DNA of 64,000 bases, taken from assembly GCA_019456145.1 (NCBI GenBank), contig VRUL01000001.1, positions 310,001 to 374,000 of the forward strand, given 5' to 3'. The notes under the pieces are model-generated. The model was not told where the DNA came from, made no database searches, and was given only the letters and a program-made list of their open reading frames with translations. Every line of letters begins with the position of its first letter. Position 1 is the first letter of the stretch. Positions 17,676-27,059 of the stretch are shown piece after piece. The DNA comes from Planctomycetota bacterium (lineage in GTDB: Bacteria > Planctomycetota > Phycisphaerae > Sedimentisphaerales > Anaerobacaceae). The translations under genes and the position numbers were made by a program.

Positions 17676-18152
17676 ATGATTAAAATCACTATTGATACAA
17701 ATATTCTATCGAAACAGAAATTGCTCGATCTCTGCAAGAGAATGGGATTTTGTGTTTTTGTTGTAACAGTTACTGAGAGGGAAATTGATGGTACTTCATT
17801 TCAAGATATTGTCAAGAAATTAGATCGGATACTAGAGATTGGCGTATGGGGTGAAAGTTCTTGGGGTAAATTCGTTTGGGCTGATGATTCGGAAGCTAAA
17901 GATTTGGAAAAGATCTTAGGGGTAATATCAAACAAATCTTTTCCTGTTCCTGGGAAACGAGACAATTTATCAAAAGGACAACGCAAACAATTGCGCGACG
18001 CTATGGTTCTCTTGGCCCACACCAGAAATAAAAGAGATATCTTTGTTTCAAATGATGAAACAGCTTTTATTAGATACGGAAGACGAGAACAACTTGAGAA
18101 GATGTTTAAGATTAAAATTATGAATGAAAATGACTTTATCAAGGAGTATTAA
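17676..18152 (+). CDS. PIN-domain-like protein
   Basis: 158-aa protein. I choose ATG 17676 because the PIN core begins at once with IKITIDTNIL; GTG 17652 is upstream in frame. Acidic residues sit where PIN nucleases bind metal: Asp in ITIDTN, Glu in TVTEREID, Asp in QLRDAMVLLAH and SNDETAF near the C-terminus. PIN proteins are typically RNases, often VapC-type toxins. No antitoxin-like ORF adjoins it, so a toxin role is unproven. Confidence 0.6.
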   Translation: MIKITIDTNILSKQKLLDLCKRMGFCVFVVTVTEREIDGTSFQDIVKKLDRILEIGVWGESSWGKFVWADDSEAKDLEKILGVISNKSFPVPGKRDNLSKGQRKQLRDAMVLLAHTRNKRDIFVSNDETAFIRYGRREQLEKMFKIKIMNENDFIKEY

Positions 18153-18284
18153 AGGTGTCCGCCTGCACCCTCATGTGGTAAATTTCCCCCCTGTTCCATG
18201 AGTTCCTTGAATTAATTGGTCTGTTTTTGTCCTCTTTGCCCGCTGCTCTCCGGCATATTTTTTCATAAAATAGTTCGATTTTCA

Positions 18285-18313
18285 TTGAACATTTCGGGGA
18301 AGTATGGTATAAT
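18285..18313 (+). promoter_or_regulatory. Near-consensus sigma-70-type promoter
   Basis: -35 TTGAAC (18285-18290), 17-bp spacer, -10 TATAAT (18308-18313). No coding sequence starts close downstream. Instead three small hairpins follow directly, which suggests a non-coding transcript or a long leader. Confidence 0.6.
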
Positions 18314-18318
18314 ACAAA

Positions 18319-18377
18319 CTGCCATAGAAATGGCAGGTATTTAGCGGAGAACCGCAAGTCTTCGTATCAGCAGATAC
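18319..18377 (+). ncRNA. Candidate structured RNA: three consecutive tetraloop hairpins
   Basis: CTGCCAT-AGAA-ATGGCAG (18319-18336), GCGG-AGAA-CCGC (18344-18355) and GTATC-AGCA-GATAC (18364-18377) follow each other closely, each with perfect stems and a 4-nt A-rich loop. They begin about 6 nt after a TATAAT box. I match it to no known RNA family. The 3' end is not clear, and the rest of 18153-18470 has no gene. Confidence 0.4.
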
Positions 18378-18475
18378 ACGCAAAAAAGCATTATCTCTCA
18401 AGCCAGACAAGGTTTTGATTATTTAAATTTATGTAATTTGGATTTGTTTAGGATTTAGATATTAGGATTTAAGAT

Positions 18476-18919
18476 TTGAAACTACCAATGCAAGCTATAA
18501 TCTACGCAAGCCCCCTATTCAGCCTAACTTGCCAACCAATTATGACAGTAATTATGCAAAACGAACCCAATTTCACGGATGACCAAATGAACGTAAATAA
18601 AGTAATAACAAAACATTATGAAGATAATTCCAATTGGGCACTTGGCCAAAACGAACCCAATACGAACCCAAACAAAGCCAATTTCAAACGGGGGCACTTA
18701 CTCATCGACCGAATGAACCGGATTTGTTGTCTTTGCGGCTTTTCTGTATCGCTCGACACTGCCAAAATGGCACTATATAAGAACAATTTGGAATTTGAAA
18801 AAGGGCGGCAAAAAAACCTTAACCTCTTAAGATACAAGAGGTTAAATAGCTCCGCCCTGCTCGGCCCACTAACTGGCACGCTTTTTGCATATTCATATAA
18901 TGAGAAATATTGGACTTAG
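18476..18919 (+). other. Repeat-derived reading frame with QNEPN/NEPN motifs
   Basis: An open frame of 147 codons lacks a ribosome binding site and contains MQNEPNFTDDQMNV, then GQNEPNTNPNKANF. I recall similar NEPN-rich translations scattered in related planctomycete genomes, so it is probably a dispersed DNA repeat that happens to stay open. The preceding TTTAGGATTTAGATATTAGGATTT is a simple repeat. I do not call it a gene. Confidence 0.4.
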
Positions 18920-19098
18920 AGCTTATCCGAATAACCGGGTCGTTATGAGGACGAGCGAAAAGTTCGAGGCCAAGGCGGCAGGCCAAAAATGCTCGGAGGC
19001 GTGGTTTTCTCCACGTTGAGAACATTTTTGACCGACAACGCAGGCATCGGGCTTTGCAGCCGGCCGCAATAGAGCGGGTTATTTGGATAGGCTCTTAA
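18916..19098. repeat. Snap-back element with imperfect terminal inverted repeats
   Basis: Left arm TTAGAGCTTATCCGAATAAC (from 18916) pairs with the right arm ending GGATAGGCTCTTAA (to 19098), allowing one bulge and two mismatches. The interior is GC-rich with further pairing. It lies directly before the dnaK leader. The right flank AGGCTCTTAAATAGCT matches the flank of the element at 3992-4132. Confidence 0.6.
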
Positions 19099-19134
19099 AT
19101 AGCTGAAAAAAACAACAGCGAAAGGAACTGAATC

Positions 19135-21066
19135 ATGGCTAAAATAATTGGCATAGATTTGGGAACGACAAATTCTGTCGTTGCAGTAATGGAAGGCTCT
19201 TCGCCGAAGGTTTTGATAAATTCTTCAGGCTCTCGACTGACCGCTTCTGTCGTTGGCTTTACGGACAAGGGCGAGAGGCTCATCGGACAGATCGCTCGAC
19301 ATCAGCAGGTAACAAATCCTGAAAACACCATATTTTCCATCAAACGATTTATGGGAAGAAGACACAGTGAAGTCTCTTCAGAAGAAAAGATTGTGCCCTA
19401 CGAAATTACCGGCGGCCCGGAAGAGCTCGTAAAGGTCCATGCACGAGGCAAGGAATACACACCGCCCGAAATTTCCGCGATGATTTTGCAGGACTTGAAA
19501 AAAACCGCGGAGGATTACCTGGGGGAAAAAGTTACAAGCGCTGTTATTACCGTCCCGGCATACTTCAATGACTCACAGCGACAGGCAACAAAGGACGCCG
19601 GTAAAATAGCGGGACTAAAGGTCGAGAGAATTATTAATGAGCCAACTGCCGCGGCACTTGCCTACGGACTTGAAAAGAAAAAGAACGAAAAAATCGTCGT
19701 CTTTGACTTCGGTGGCGGAACCTTCGACATATCGATTCTCGATATCGGTGACGACGTCGTTGAGGTCCTAAGTACCAACGGTGATACGCATCTCGGAGGC
19801 GACGACCTCGACGAGGCGATTATAAATTATCTGGCCGATGAGTTCAAAAAGACCGAAGGCATCGACCTGCGAGGTGACCCGATGGCCCATCAGCGTCTAA
19901 GAGAGGCCGCAGAAAAGTCAAAGTGTGAATTAAGCTCCCAGCTCGAAACGACCGTCAATCTACCGTTTATTACTGCCGACGCTTCAGGACCAAAGCATTT
20001 GCAGATTACCATCACTCGCAGCAAGTTCGAATCACTCGTGGAGCCGATTCTCGAAAGATTAAAAGGCCCCTGCTATACGGCTCTGGAGGATAAGAAAGTG
20101 GATGCAGGCGGTATCTCCGAGGTCTTGCTTGTCGGCGGTTCCACAAGGATTCCCAGGGTACAGGAAATTGTCAAAGAAATCTTCGGCAAAGAGCCCAACA
20201 AGAGTATCAATCCCGATGAGGTCGTTGCGCTGGGGGCCGCTATTCAGGGTGCGGTACTGGCCGGTGATGCGGGCGTTAAAGACATTCTGCTTTTAGATGT
20301 AACGCCGCTTTCGCTCGGCGTTGAGACACTCGGCGGAGTTATGACAAAATTGATTGAGCGAAATACAACTATACCAACAAGTAAAAAAGAAGTCTTCTCA
20401 ACCGCTGCCGATGGTCAGACTACCGTCGACATTCATGTCCTGCAGGGAGAGAGGGAATTTGCGAAGGACAACCGAACTCTCGGAAGGTTCCAGCTTGCGG
20501 AGATTCCGTCGGCTCCCAGAGGAATTCCCCAGATTGAGGTTGCCTTTGATATCGACGCCAATGGTATTTTGAGCGTCTCAGCTAAGGACTCCGGCACCGG
20601 CAAGCAGCAGTCCATTGAGATTAAATCCAGCTCAGGCCTCAGCGAACAAGAGGTTGAGAAGATGACTAAGGAAGCCGAGTCCCACGCCGGCGAAGATAAG
20701 AAAAAAAGAGAAGTTATTGATTTGAAGAACCAGGCTGACCAGTTGATTTATACTACGGAAAAAACTCTAAAAGAGCACGGCGAAAAGGTATCTGCCGAAA
20801 CCCGCGGAAACATCGAAGGGGCGGTAAACAACTTGAAAGAAGTTGTAAAAGGTGAGGATGCCGATGCGATAAAAAAGGCCGTTGAAAACCTCGCAACCGT
20901 CGGACAAGAATTAGGCAAGGTACTTTATGAAGAGGCGGCAAAAAAACAGGCCGCTTCAGCCCCGGGGCCGCAGAATGCCCAAACACCCCCGCCGCCGGAG
21001 GGCGAAGTAAAAAGAAAAGAGCCGGATGATGTAATCGACGCCGAGTTCGAAGCAAAAGATAAGTAA
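19135..21066 (+). CDS. dnaK: Chaperone protein DnaK (Hsp70)
   Basis: 643-aa Hsp70 chaperone that folds proteins in ATP-driven cycles. The ATPase domain (about 1-385) shows [36 protein letters not shown] and LVGGSTRIP. The substrate-binding domain follows with LDVTPLSLG. The C-terminus ends in acidic [13 protein letters not shown]. Length is standard. AAAGGA precedes the ATG. No grpE, dnaJ or CIRCE palindrome is visible nearby. A hairpin with a T run lies at 21267-21294. Confidence 0.97.
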   Translation: MAKIIGIDLGTTNSVVAVMEGSSPKVLINSSGSRLTASVVGFTDKGERLIGQIARHQQVTNPENTIFSIKRFMGRRHSEVSSEEKIVPYEITGGPEELVKVHARGKEYTPPEISAMILQDLKKTAEDYLGEKVTSAVITVPAYFNDSQRQATKDAGKIAGLKVERIINEPTAAALAYGLEKKKNEKIVVFDFGGGTFDISILDIGDDVVEVLSTNGDTHLGGDDLDEAIINYLADEFKKTEGIDLRGDPMAHQRLREAAEKSKCELSSQLETTVNLPFITADASGPKHLQITITRSKFESLVEPILERLKGPCYTALEDKKVDAGGISEVLLVGGSTRIPRVQEIVKEIFGKEPNKSINPDEVVALGAAIQGAVLAGDAGVKDILLLDVTPLSLGVETLGGVMTKLIERNTTIPTSKKEVFSTAADGQTTVDIHVLQGEREFAKDNRTLGRFQLAEIPSAPRGIPQIEVAFDIDANGILSVSAKDSGTGKQQSIEIKSSSGLSEQEVEKMTKEAESHAGEDKKKREVIDLKNQADQLIYTTEKTLKEHGEKVSAETRGNIEGAVNNLKEVVKGEDADAIKKAVENLATVGQELGKVLYEEAAKKQAASAPGPQNAQTPPPPEGEVKRKEPDDVIDAEFEAKDK

Positions 21067-21070
21067 ATAT

Positions 21071-21159
21071 CCACCGGTTGAAACCGGTGGCATTGCCGTA
21101 TTCGGGCGTTGCCCGTCCGCCTGCGGCGGTTGTTTCCATCCGCCAGTTGAAACTGGTGG
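21071..21159. repeat. Two related palindromes (CCACCGGT-TGAA-ACCGGTGG type)
   Basis: CCACCGGT/ACCGGTGG (21071-21090) and CCGCCAGT/ACTGGTGG (21140-21159) share a TGAA-type loop. They are similar enough to be copies of one element, and lie just after the dnaK stop. Confidence 0.6.
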
Positions 21160-21266
21160 TATTAAAATCGGAAGAATAAATCTTGATATGTAAGTTGAAG
21201 CCTTGTATCGTCTTGACACAACATAATAAAAAAACCGGATTGCAAACGTTTTTTGACTCCTAAATA

Positions 21267-21294
21267 AAAGCACAGGCAATGGCTTGTGCTTTTT
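21267..21294 (+). terminator. Predicted intrinsic terminator downstream of dnaK
   Basis: AAAGCACA (21267-21274) pairs with TGTGCTTT (21285-21292), and T residues run to 21294. It lies 200 bp after the dnaK stop and before the convergent mnmE. Confidence 0.6.
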
Positions 21295-21310
21295 ATTTGC
21301 GATCTTATAT

Positions 21311-21461
21311 CAATTGTGATTAATATCTGCGATATTGTCATCTCGACCGGAGGTCAGATGCAATCTGACCGAAGTGGAGAGATCTATTAAAAACAGATTT
21401 CTCGACTTCGCTTCGCTGCGCTCGAAATGACGTTAATGTGCGCATTAACTAATCACAATTG
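21311..21461. repeat. Snap-back element with 12-bp perfect terminal inverted repeats
   Basis: CAATTGTGATTA (21311-21322) and TAATCACAATTG (21450-21461) are exact inverses. Inside lies a GTCATCTCGA...TCGAAATGAC palindrome (21337-21431) of the GTCAT repeat type. The element ends 3 bp before the mnmE stop codon. Confidence 0.7.
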
Positions 21462-21464
21462 GTA

Positions 21465-23045
21465 TTATTTGCCTATACAGAAGCTGCTGAATATTTTTTC
21501 TAATATCTGTTCATCGGCCCGACCAAATCCCCCTGTGGCAGATTCTATATCGCAAAGGCCCTGGTAAGCGGCTCGAAGCATCATCGCCGTTACCTCATCA
21601 TTGCCCGCCTTCAATTCATTAAGGGACTCGCTGACATTCTCGATTGCCTCGGTCACAGCCTGCCTGTGCCGGGCCGTAAGCGCTACGCTCATTGCCGGAT
21701 GCTCCGCCGAAAGGCGTCCTCCTTGGGAGTCCTTACGGACTGTGGAGATTCTCGATGCTCGTTGTTCCCGGCCCAATGTTCGAGTATCGGGCGTCGAGTA
21801 TCGGGTATCGAGTAATTTTCTATCAATCGTCTCTCGCAGAAGTTCTATACCCGTACCGGTTTCTGCAGATGTCGGCAGAAACTCGGAAGCAAATCCCGTT
21901 AGAGACTTTTCACGTTGGGCCCCCAACGGGGCGAACAATTCTTTTAGATCGACAAGCTTCCTGGCTAATACCTCTTCCGACACCATGTCGGATTTGGTTA
22001 TGACAGGTATCAGAAATTGTGGTTCTATGAGTGTGCGTATTGATATATCTTCGTACCAGTCTGCTTTTGCGATATCCACACAAAATACAACCACAGAGCT
22101 GTTTCGCAGCGCCTCGATTGCCGCCTGCTGTGCCAATTCATCGAGAATGTTATTCGGTGCGCGTATCAAGCCCGCACAATCGAACAGCACGCATCTGCTG
22201 TGGGCCAATGTCAGCACGCCCGTCAGCACGTCCCTGGTTGTCTTACGCAGTTCAGAGACAATACTTCTTTCTTTGCCGAGCAGTTTGTTGAGCAGACTGC
22301 TCTTGCCGGCGTTGGGCGCACCTGCGATTCCCACTGCAGGCAAATCAACTAACTCTTCGTAACTGACGCTGCCCGACAGCAGCCGCTCAAGTTCATTTTG
22401 TATTTGAGTTAATCTATCGGCCGCCTCGGCGCCGGTTATGAACTCAATTTCTTCGCCGCTAAAATCCAGACCCGCCTCTATCAAACTAAGGCAGTCCATC
22501 AATTCAGAGCGTATTCTTGACGTGGTTTGTCCCAGTCGCCCGGCAAGAAGTTTCTCAGAAGCGGCCAGTTGAAACTTGTTGCTGCTTACAATAACTTCAT
22601 TCACCGCCTCGGCCTGTGTCAAATCCATTTTGCCGTTAAGATATGCACGCGCCGTAAATTCACCGGGCCCGGCCATACGAATCTGCCCGCCCGAGGAAAG
22701 CAAATGGTCCATTAAGGCCTCAGTGACCGTGGCGTTGGTATGGATGTGAATTTCGGCAATGTCGTCGCCCGTATACGAATGCGGAGCAAAAAATAGATAC
22801 AGCGTTGCATCAACGATTAGCTCATCGTCAATGGTGATCTTGCCGGCTATTAAGCTCGCCTCTGGTGCCCTGTGCCCTGTGTCTTGAGACCCGGGCCGCG
22901 AGCGGCGAGCGACGAGCGACGAAATTGGGGGGCTAAAAAGCTGATTGATTTTTTCGATTGTGCCGGGCCCGCTTATACGAATAATAGCTCTTTGCCCCGG
23001 GCTTGGAGAACTGATCGCTGCGATAGTATCATCAAGCTCGTACAT
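21465..23045 (-). CDS. mnmE: tRNA modification GTPase MnmE
   Basis: 526-aa GTPase that, with MnmG, modifies the wobble uridine of certain tRNAs. The N-terminal folate-binding domain, a helical domain with an inserted G domain (G1 GAPNAGKSS near 242, G3 DCAG, G4 TKSD near 350) and the C-terminal CIGK with its catalytic Cys are all present. It is about 70 residues longer than usual. The extra parts, about 43-63 and 411-453, are translations of dispersed DNA repeats. It lies 7 bp after yidC, probably in one operon. Confidence 0.93.
   Translation of the reverse strand: MYELDDTIAAISSPSPGQRAIIRISGPGTIEKINQLFSPPISSLVARRSRPGSQDTGHRAPEASLIAGKITIDDELIVDATLYLFFAPHSYTGDDIAEIHIHTNATVTEALMDHLLSSGGQIRMAGPGEFTARAYLNGKMDLTQAEAVNEVIVSSNKFQLAASEKLLAGRLGQTTSRIRSELMDCLSLIEAGLDFSGEEIEFITGAEAADRLTQIQNELERLLSGSVSYEELVDLPAVGIAGAPNAGKSSLLNKLLGKERSIVSELRKTTRDVLTGVLTLAHSRCVLFDCAGLIRAPNNILDELAQQAAIEALRNSSVVVFCVDIAKADWYEDISIRTLIEPQFLIPVITKSDMVSEEVLARKLVDLKELFAPLGAQREKSLTGFASEFLPTSAETGTGIELLRETIDRKLLDTRYSTPDTRTLGREQRASRISTVRKDSQGGRLSAEHPAMSVALTARHRQAVTEAIENVSESLNELKAGNDEVTAMMLRAAYQGLCDIESATGGFGRADEQILEKIFSSFCIGK
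21687..21815. repeat. Dispersed repeat translated inside mnmE (insert 2)
   Basis: Contains TCGAGTATCGGGCGTCGAG-type simple repeats plus a GGAGTCC/GGACTCC-like palindrome. It encodes about residues 411-453 between the G domain and the C-terminal helices, where other MnmE proteins have no such segment. The reading frame is kept. Confidence 0.65.
22857..22919. repeat. Dispersed repeat translated inside mnmE (insert 1)
   Basis: GTGCCCTGTGCCCTGTG and GCGAGCGACGAGCGACGA are low-complexity repeats encoding about residues 43-63 of MnmE. They are in frame and sit in a loop region of the N-terminal domain. Confidence 0.55.
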
Positions 23046-23052
23046 TTACAAA

Positions 23053-25038
23053 TCATGTCTTATGGAAGGGCTTGGGCTTTTTCTTTTTGACTTTCCCCCC
23101 GGTTTTGCTCGTTACAGAAACAAGATCCTTGGATTCGACTTCTTCTTTCTCACGAATGTGCTTGCGGATGATGTGCTGCTCAAAAACGCCCGCAAAGGTA
23201 CTCGACATGATATAAAGATTCACTCCCGACGGTGCTTTGTATAACATCAGCGGGAACATCAGCGGCATCATAATCATCATCATTTTTTGCTGCTGGGCCA
23301 TCTGAGGATTGGCCGATGCCCCTTGGTGCGGCATTAATTTCTGCTGCAAATACATTGCCACACCCATCAAAAGGGGGAGCAGGTTTAGTGATTCTATCTT
23401 CGTACCCAACAAAGGAACAATTATTGTCGTTGGAAATCTATAAAGTGCGTCCGGCATTGAAAGGTCGGTAATCCAAAAAGGCAAAAATCCTTCCCCTCGC
23501 AGTTCAATGCTGGCGTTTACCGCGCTCCAAAGAGCTATCCAAACGGGCATCTGCACCATCATCGGCAGAAAACCCATAATCGGCGAGGCACCCTGCTTTT
23601 TGTAAAGGGACATCATCTGCTTGTTCATCTCGGCTTTGTTATTGGCGTATTTCTTCTTTATCTCCTCGGCCATCGGTGCAAGCTTGGTCATCTTACTCAT
23701 CGAGACCTGGCTCTTCTTCGTAACAGGATGCATGGCAAGCCGAAACAGGAAAACTAATATGATAATCACTACGCCGTAATTACCGATAAAGCCGTACATC
23801 AATTTCATCAGAGCCAATATGCCGAAGGCTATCGGATTGATAAGACACGTCGGACAGCAAAAACAGGGCATAAAGGTTATCGTCTTGACAAAGCCCATCT
23901 TTTCATACAGATCATTTTTATCGAAAAGGCTTTTGTCTTTAGGACCAAGATAAAGCAGAAAGTTATATGTCTTTTCGCTGTTGGCATGGCCCGCTTCAGC
24001 CAGGCTGATTGATGCGATTTTCAAATCAAATCCGATCGTCTCATCGCCGCTGTTGGAACGCTCATCTCCATCGGGATTGTAGAATCGCCCCGTTTTATCT
24101 GCTACCCAATCACAAAAGTCTTTGCCCTGGTCCGCAACCGGCACAACTATGGCCGCAAAATATTTATTTGTCGCGGCGATCCAGAGGAAATTAGCGCCGG
24201 GTTTTGTCAGCCGTCTGTCCTTGAGCTCTTTTGCCTTAAGTTTTTTGGTACTAAGTCCCATGCTGACCACTTGACCTTCGGCATTTCTAAAACCCGCTAT
24301 GACCTGTCTCATGTCGGACCTGAAAGACTCCCTGCCAAGTCCTATTGGGCCGGCTAAATTGAAACGAACATTTTGCTCGCTGTCCATCAGATTCTCAACC
24401 GTTAAAACGCAACCCAGCAGGTAGCTGTCACGCGTAATCTTATAGGTTTTAGTTAATTTCACTAATGGCACACCGGTGTCCCTAACCGTAATGACCGCTT
24501 CGAAACTGGCTGTTTGCTGCGAACCGTCCGCTGATTTTTCAACTCCGAGGCTTTTCCAGTGCAATTTATCCAGAGAAAGTTGCAATTGCTGCTTAACAAA
24601 TACAAAGCCGGTATTGGCCATCGACAAGACTTCACTGCCGTCATAAAGCTGTACTGGTGATAGGATCTCCAGAGGTTGTGGGTTTTTATAATCACGGTCA
24701 TCATATCTGCTAAAGACTGCCTTCCTTATGGCCGCACCTTGCGAACTCAATTCGAGATGAATCTTAAATCCGCTCTTAGAGTCAATCGACCCTAACGAAA
24801 CAGTTTTAGCTTGAGCGTCACTGGCCCACAAACGAACAAAATCTGCCGCTTCCAGAGTCTCATTGCTTGTCGTAGCGGCCTTTGCAATACCGCTTTCTAT
24901 GTCCGTCGTTTGTTGCAGGAGTATACAGGGTCCTCTTTCGGACAGGCAGGTTTCACATGGTCCGGATTCAAAAACAAGCCAGCCGCAAAAAACAACAAAA
25001 CCGGCCACAATCAATAATAAAACAGTCCTGAAATTCAT
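23053..25038 (-). CDS. yidC: Membrane protein insertase YidC
   Basis: 661-aa insertase that helps proteins enter the inner membrane. It has an N-terminal helix, a large periplasmic beta-domain (about 60-370) and a C-terminal Oxa1-type core with about five helices (from PIAFGILALMKLMYGFIGNYG onward). A Met-rich stretch and a basic tail (KVKKKKPKP) end the protein, as is usual for YidC. It is followed by mnmE after 7 bp, the common yidC-mnmE order. No rpmH or rnpA lies upstream here. Confidence 0.94.
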   Translation of the reverse strand: MNFRTVLLLIVAGFVVFCGWLVFESGPCETCLSERGPCILLQQTTDIESGIAKAATTSNETLEAADFVRLWASDAQAKTVSLGSIDSKSGFKIHLELSSQGAAIRKAVFSRYDDRDYKNPQPLEILSPVQLYDGSEVLSMANTGFVFVKQQLQLSLDKLHWKSLGVEKSADGSQQTASFEAVITVRDTGVPLVKLTKTYKITRDSYLLGCVLTVENLMDSEQNVRFNLAGPIGLGRESFRSDMRQVIAGFRNAEGQVVSMGLSTKKLKAKELKDRRLTKPGANFLWIAATNKYFAAIVVPVADQGKDFCDWVADKTGRFYNPDGDERSNSGDETIGFDLKIASISLAEAGHANSEKTYNFLLYLGPKDKSLFDKNDLYEKMGFVKTITFMPCFCCPTCLINPIAFGILALMKLMYGFIGNYGVVIIILVFLFRLAMHPVTKKSQVSMSKMTKLAPMAEEIKKKYANNKAEMNKQMMSLYKKQGASPIMGFLPMMVQMPVWIALWSAVNASIELRGEGFLPFWITDLSMPDALYRFPTTIIVPLLGTKIESLNLLPLLMGVAMYLQQKLMPHQGASANPQMAQQQKMMMIMMPLMFPLMLYKAPSGVNLYIMSSTFAGVFEQHIIRKHIREKEEVESKDLVSVTSKTGGKVKKKKPKPFHKT

Positions 25039-25069
25039 TCTCAGCTCTTAATTCTCAATCATTAATTTC

Positions 25070-25855
25070 TCACCGGCCATCCCGCAGTCTTTCAGCGTGG
25101 AAGTTGTCTAATTGTTCGATGGCCTGTATTTTTTTGATAGTCGTTTCAAAATCGTATTCAACACGGACGAAGTGCACCTCGTTTCCATCTACATAAGCGT
25201 AGCTTGCACGCCTGTTTTTGTCCCTTGGCTGGCCGACTGAGCCGATATTGATAATCGCTTTCTCATCGGTAATAATCGGATAAACGTTGTTCAGCTCACT
25301 GGGAAGATAGAAGTCCGGCTCATCAAGAAATACACCGGGCATATGAGTATGGCCCACAAAGCAGATATGCTTGACACGCTCGAACAGAAGCCGAACCTTG
25401 GCGGGATTCGTGTAAACGTCATCGGGAAAAATGTATTCGTTAATCGGCCTTCTCGGAGAGGCGTGAACAAAATCTATTATCGCTGATTTTGTTCCCAGTT
25501 TTGTTTGCAGCATCCGGCGCATCGGAAGCCCACCAAGAAAGCTCCACCGCCTGTCATGCGCCTCTGGCGAGTCGTTGTGACCGTTTGTTTCCAGAATAAA
25601 GCGGGTCCAGAAGCTTGCCTGCTCTGCACCGTAATTAAAATTGGTCGGCTCATAAAGAGTCGCGTAATCGTGGTTACCCAGAACGCACCACTTGGTCTTC
25701 TCGATTATCAAATCCAGACATTCCCTGGGATTGGCTCCGTAGCCGATTACGTCACCAAGACAATAAATCGTCTCGATACCGCGCCTTTCGATATCAGCCA
25801 GGACCGTCGTCAAAGCTTCGATATTTGAATGTATATCGCTCAGAATTGCAAACAT
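25070..25855 (-). CDS. Calcineurin-like metallophosphoesterase
   Basis: 261-aa protein, starting at the ATG at 25855, where the family motif begins at once (MFAILSDIHSN). Metal-binding motifs in order are DIHSN, GDVIGYG, GNHDY and GHTHMPG. It is of the YfcE/MJ0936-like two-metal phosphodiesterase type. The substrate is unknown. It lies upstream of yidC on the same strand with a 31-bp gap and may share its operon. Confidence 0.85.
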   Translation of the reverse strand: MFAILSDIHSNIEALTTVLADIERRGIETIYCLGDVIGYGANPRECLDLIIEKTKWCVLGNHDYATLYEPTNFNYGAEQASFWTRFILETNGHNDSPEAHDRRWSFLGGLPMRRMLQTKLGTKSAIIDFVHASPRRPINEYIFPDDVYTNPAKVRLLFERVKHICFVGHTHMPGVFLDEPDFYLPSELNNVYPIITDEKAIINIGSVGQPRDKNRRASYAYVDGNEVHFVRVEYDFETTIKKIQAIEQLDNFHAERLRDGR

Positions 25856-26273
25856 ACGTATTCTCAAGTAAATATTGGTCTTGTCTTTCACAAAGCTTTG
25901 ATTTATAGCAAAAAACATTAAGAAATGCCAGAATATTTATTCGCTTTCAAAGAAAAAACAGGTTATAGGTCGTTCCAACAGTCGCTTTTCGATAGTCGGC
26001 AGGATAGTGAACCGGGATAGATTACTCCGCCTCGCTCACAATGCCGCGGGCTCTCATTCCCGCCATTCTTGAGCAAACCAGACGCCTCCGCCCCCAAATG
26101 GGCTTCGGCTCATGACGTTGTAATGCTGGAAAATTGGTGACCGACAAAGAGGCAATCTGAAGATTAAAGACTAAATACGCCTTGCTTTGCCCGTGGTTAT
26201 CGATATAATACCCCCTGCAAAACACAAGAAACCCAAAACGCAGAAAATGCGATTGGGAAACTGGATACGAAAT
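25856..26273. other. Divergent intergenic region
   Basis: Lies between the phosphoesterase gene (minus) and lptB (plus). I see no clear promoter pair, repeat or RNA gene. An upstream in-frame extension of lptB (from 26187) is possible but reads unlike the family. Confidence 0.4.
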
Positions 26274-27014
26274 ATGGTACTTCTTGAAACTCGAGGACTC
26301 GTAAAGAAATATTCCGGAAGGACCGTAGTAAACGGAATATCAATTGAGGTGGGCCCGCGAACAATTGTCGGACTGCTCGGAAGAAACGGGGCTGGAAAAA
26401 CCACATCCTTTAGAATGATTGTGGGTATGGTTACTCCCAACGGCGGGCAGGTCGTCTTCCAGGACCAGGATGTTACAAAGCTGCCAATGTACAAACGTGC
26501 ACGCCTCGGGCTTGGTTATCTTTCACAGGAGCCAAGCATCTTTCAGCGGCTAAGCGTCAGAAACAACCTTTATGCGATTCTCGAAACAATGTCTATTACA
26601 AAGGCCGAGCGAGACCGAAAGGCTGATATGCTCATTGACCGTTTCTCGCTTCGAGAGGTCGCTGGTAGCCAGGGAAGGTTCCTCTCAGGCGGAGAGCGAA
26701 GAAAACTGGAAATCGCCCGGGCAATGGTAACAGATCCTTCATTGATTCTTTTGGACGAGCCATTTACCGGCGTTGATCCTATTGCTGTCGGCGACCTGCA
26801 GGAGGAAATTCGCCGCCTTGTCGCTTCCGGACTCAGTGTTCTTATTACCGACCATAACGTCGAAAGGACCCTTGAAATTGTCGAAAAGGCATACATAATC
26901 GACCATGGCAAGGTCATAGGTTCCGGCTCACCCGCAGAGATCGTCCGAGACGAGACTGTAAGACAGTACTACCTCGGCGACATATTCGAAGGCGACGAAT
27001 TCGACAATACATAA
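26274..27014 (+). CDS. lptB: LPS export ABC transporter ATP-binding protein LptB
   Basis: 246-aa ATPase that powers lipopolysaccharide transport with LptFG. It has Walker A GRNGAGKTTS, signature LSGGERRKLE, Walker B LILLDEPFTGVDP and switch His in ITDHNV. The tail DETVRQYYLGDIFEGDEF is typical of LptB. I start at ATG 26274 (MVLLETRGL), where homologues begin; ATG 26247 is possible. No lptA or lptC is adjacent. Its presence suggests an LPS-type outer membrane. Confidence 0.9.
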   Translation: MVLLETRGLVKKYSGRTVVNGISIEVGPRTIVGLLGRNGAGKTTSFRMIVGMVTPNGGQVVFQDQDVTKLPMYKRARLGLGYLSQEPSIFQRLSVRNNLYAILETMSITKAERDRKADMLIDRFSLREVAGSQGRFLSGGERRKLEIARAMVTDPSLILLDEPFTGVDPIAVGDLQEEIRRLVASGLSVLITDHNVERTLEIVEKAYIIDHGKVIGSGSPAEIVRDETVRQYYLGDIFEGDEFDNT

Positions 27015-27059
27015 CTGTGATGCGTCGAGCATTAAGCCCCGAGCTGCGGAATACGAAAA

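Noticed and set aside
17652-18152. VapBC toxin-antitoxin pair
   Set aside because: Only the PIN-like gene is present; no small antitoxin ORF adjoins it.
19040-19134. CIRCE heat-shock operator before dnaK
   Set aside because: No TTAGCACTC-N9-GAGTGCTAA or close variant is present; the inverted repeat there belongs to the snap-back element.
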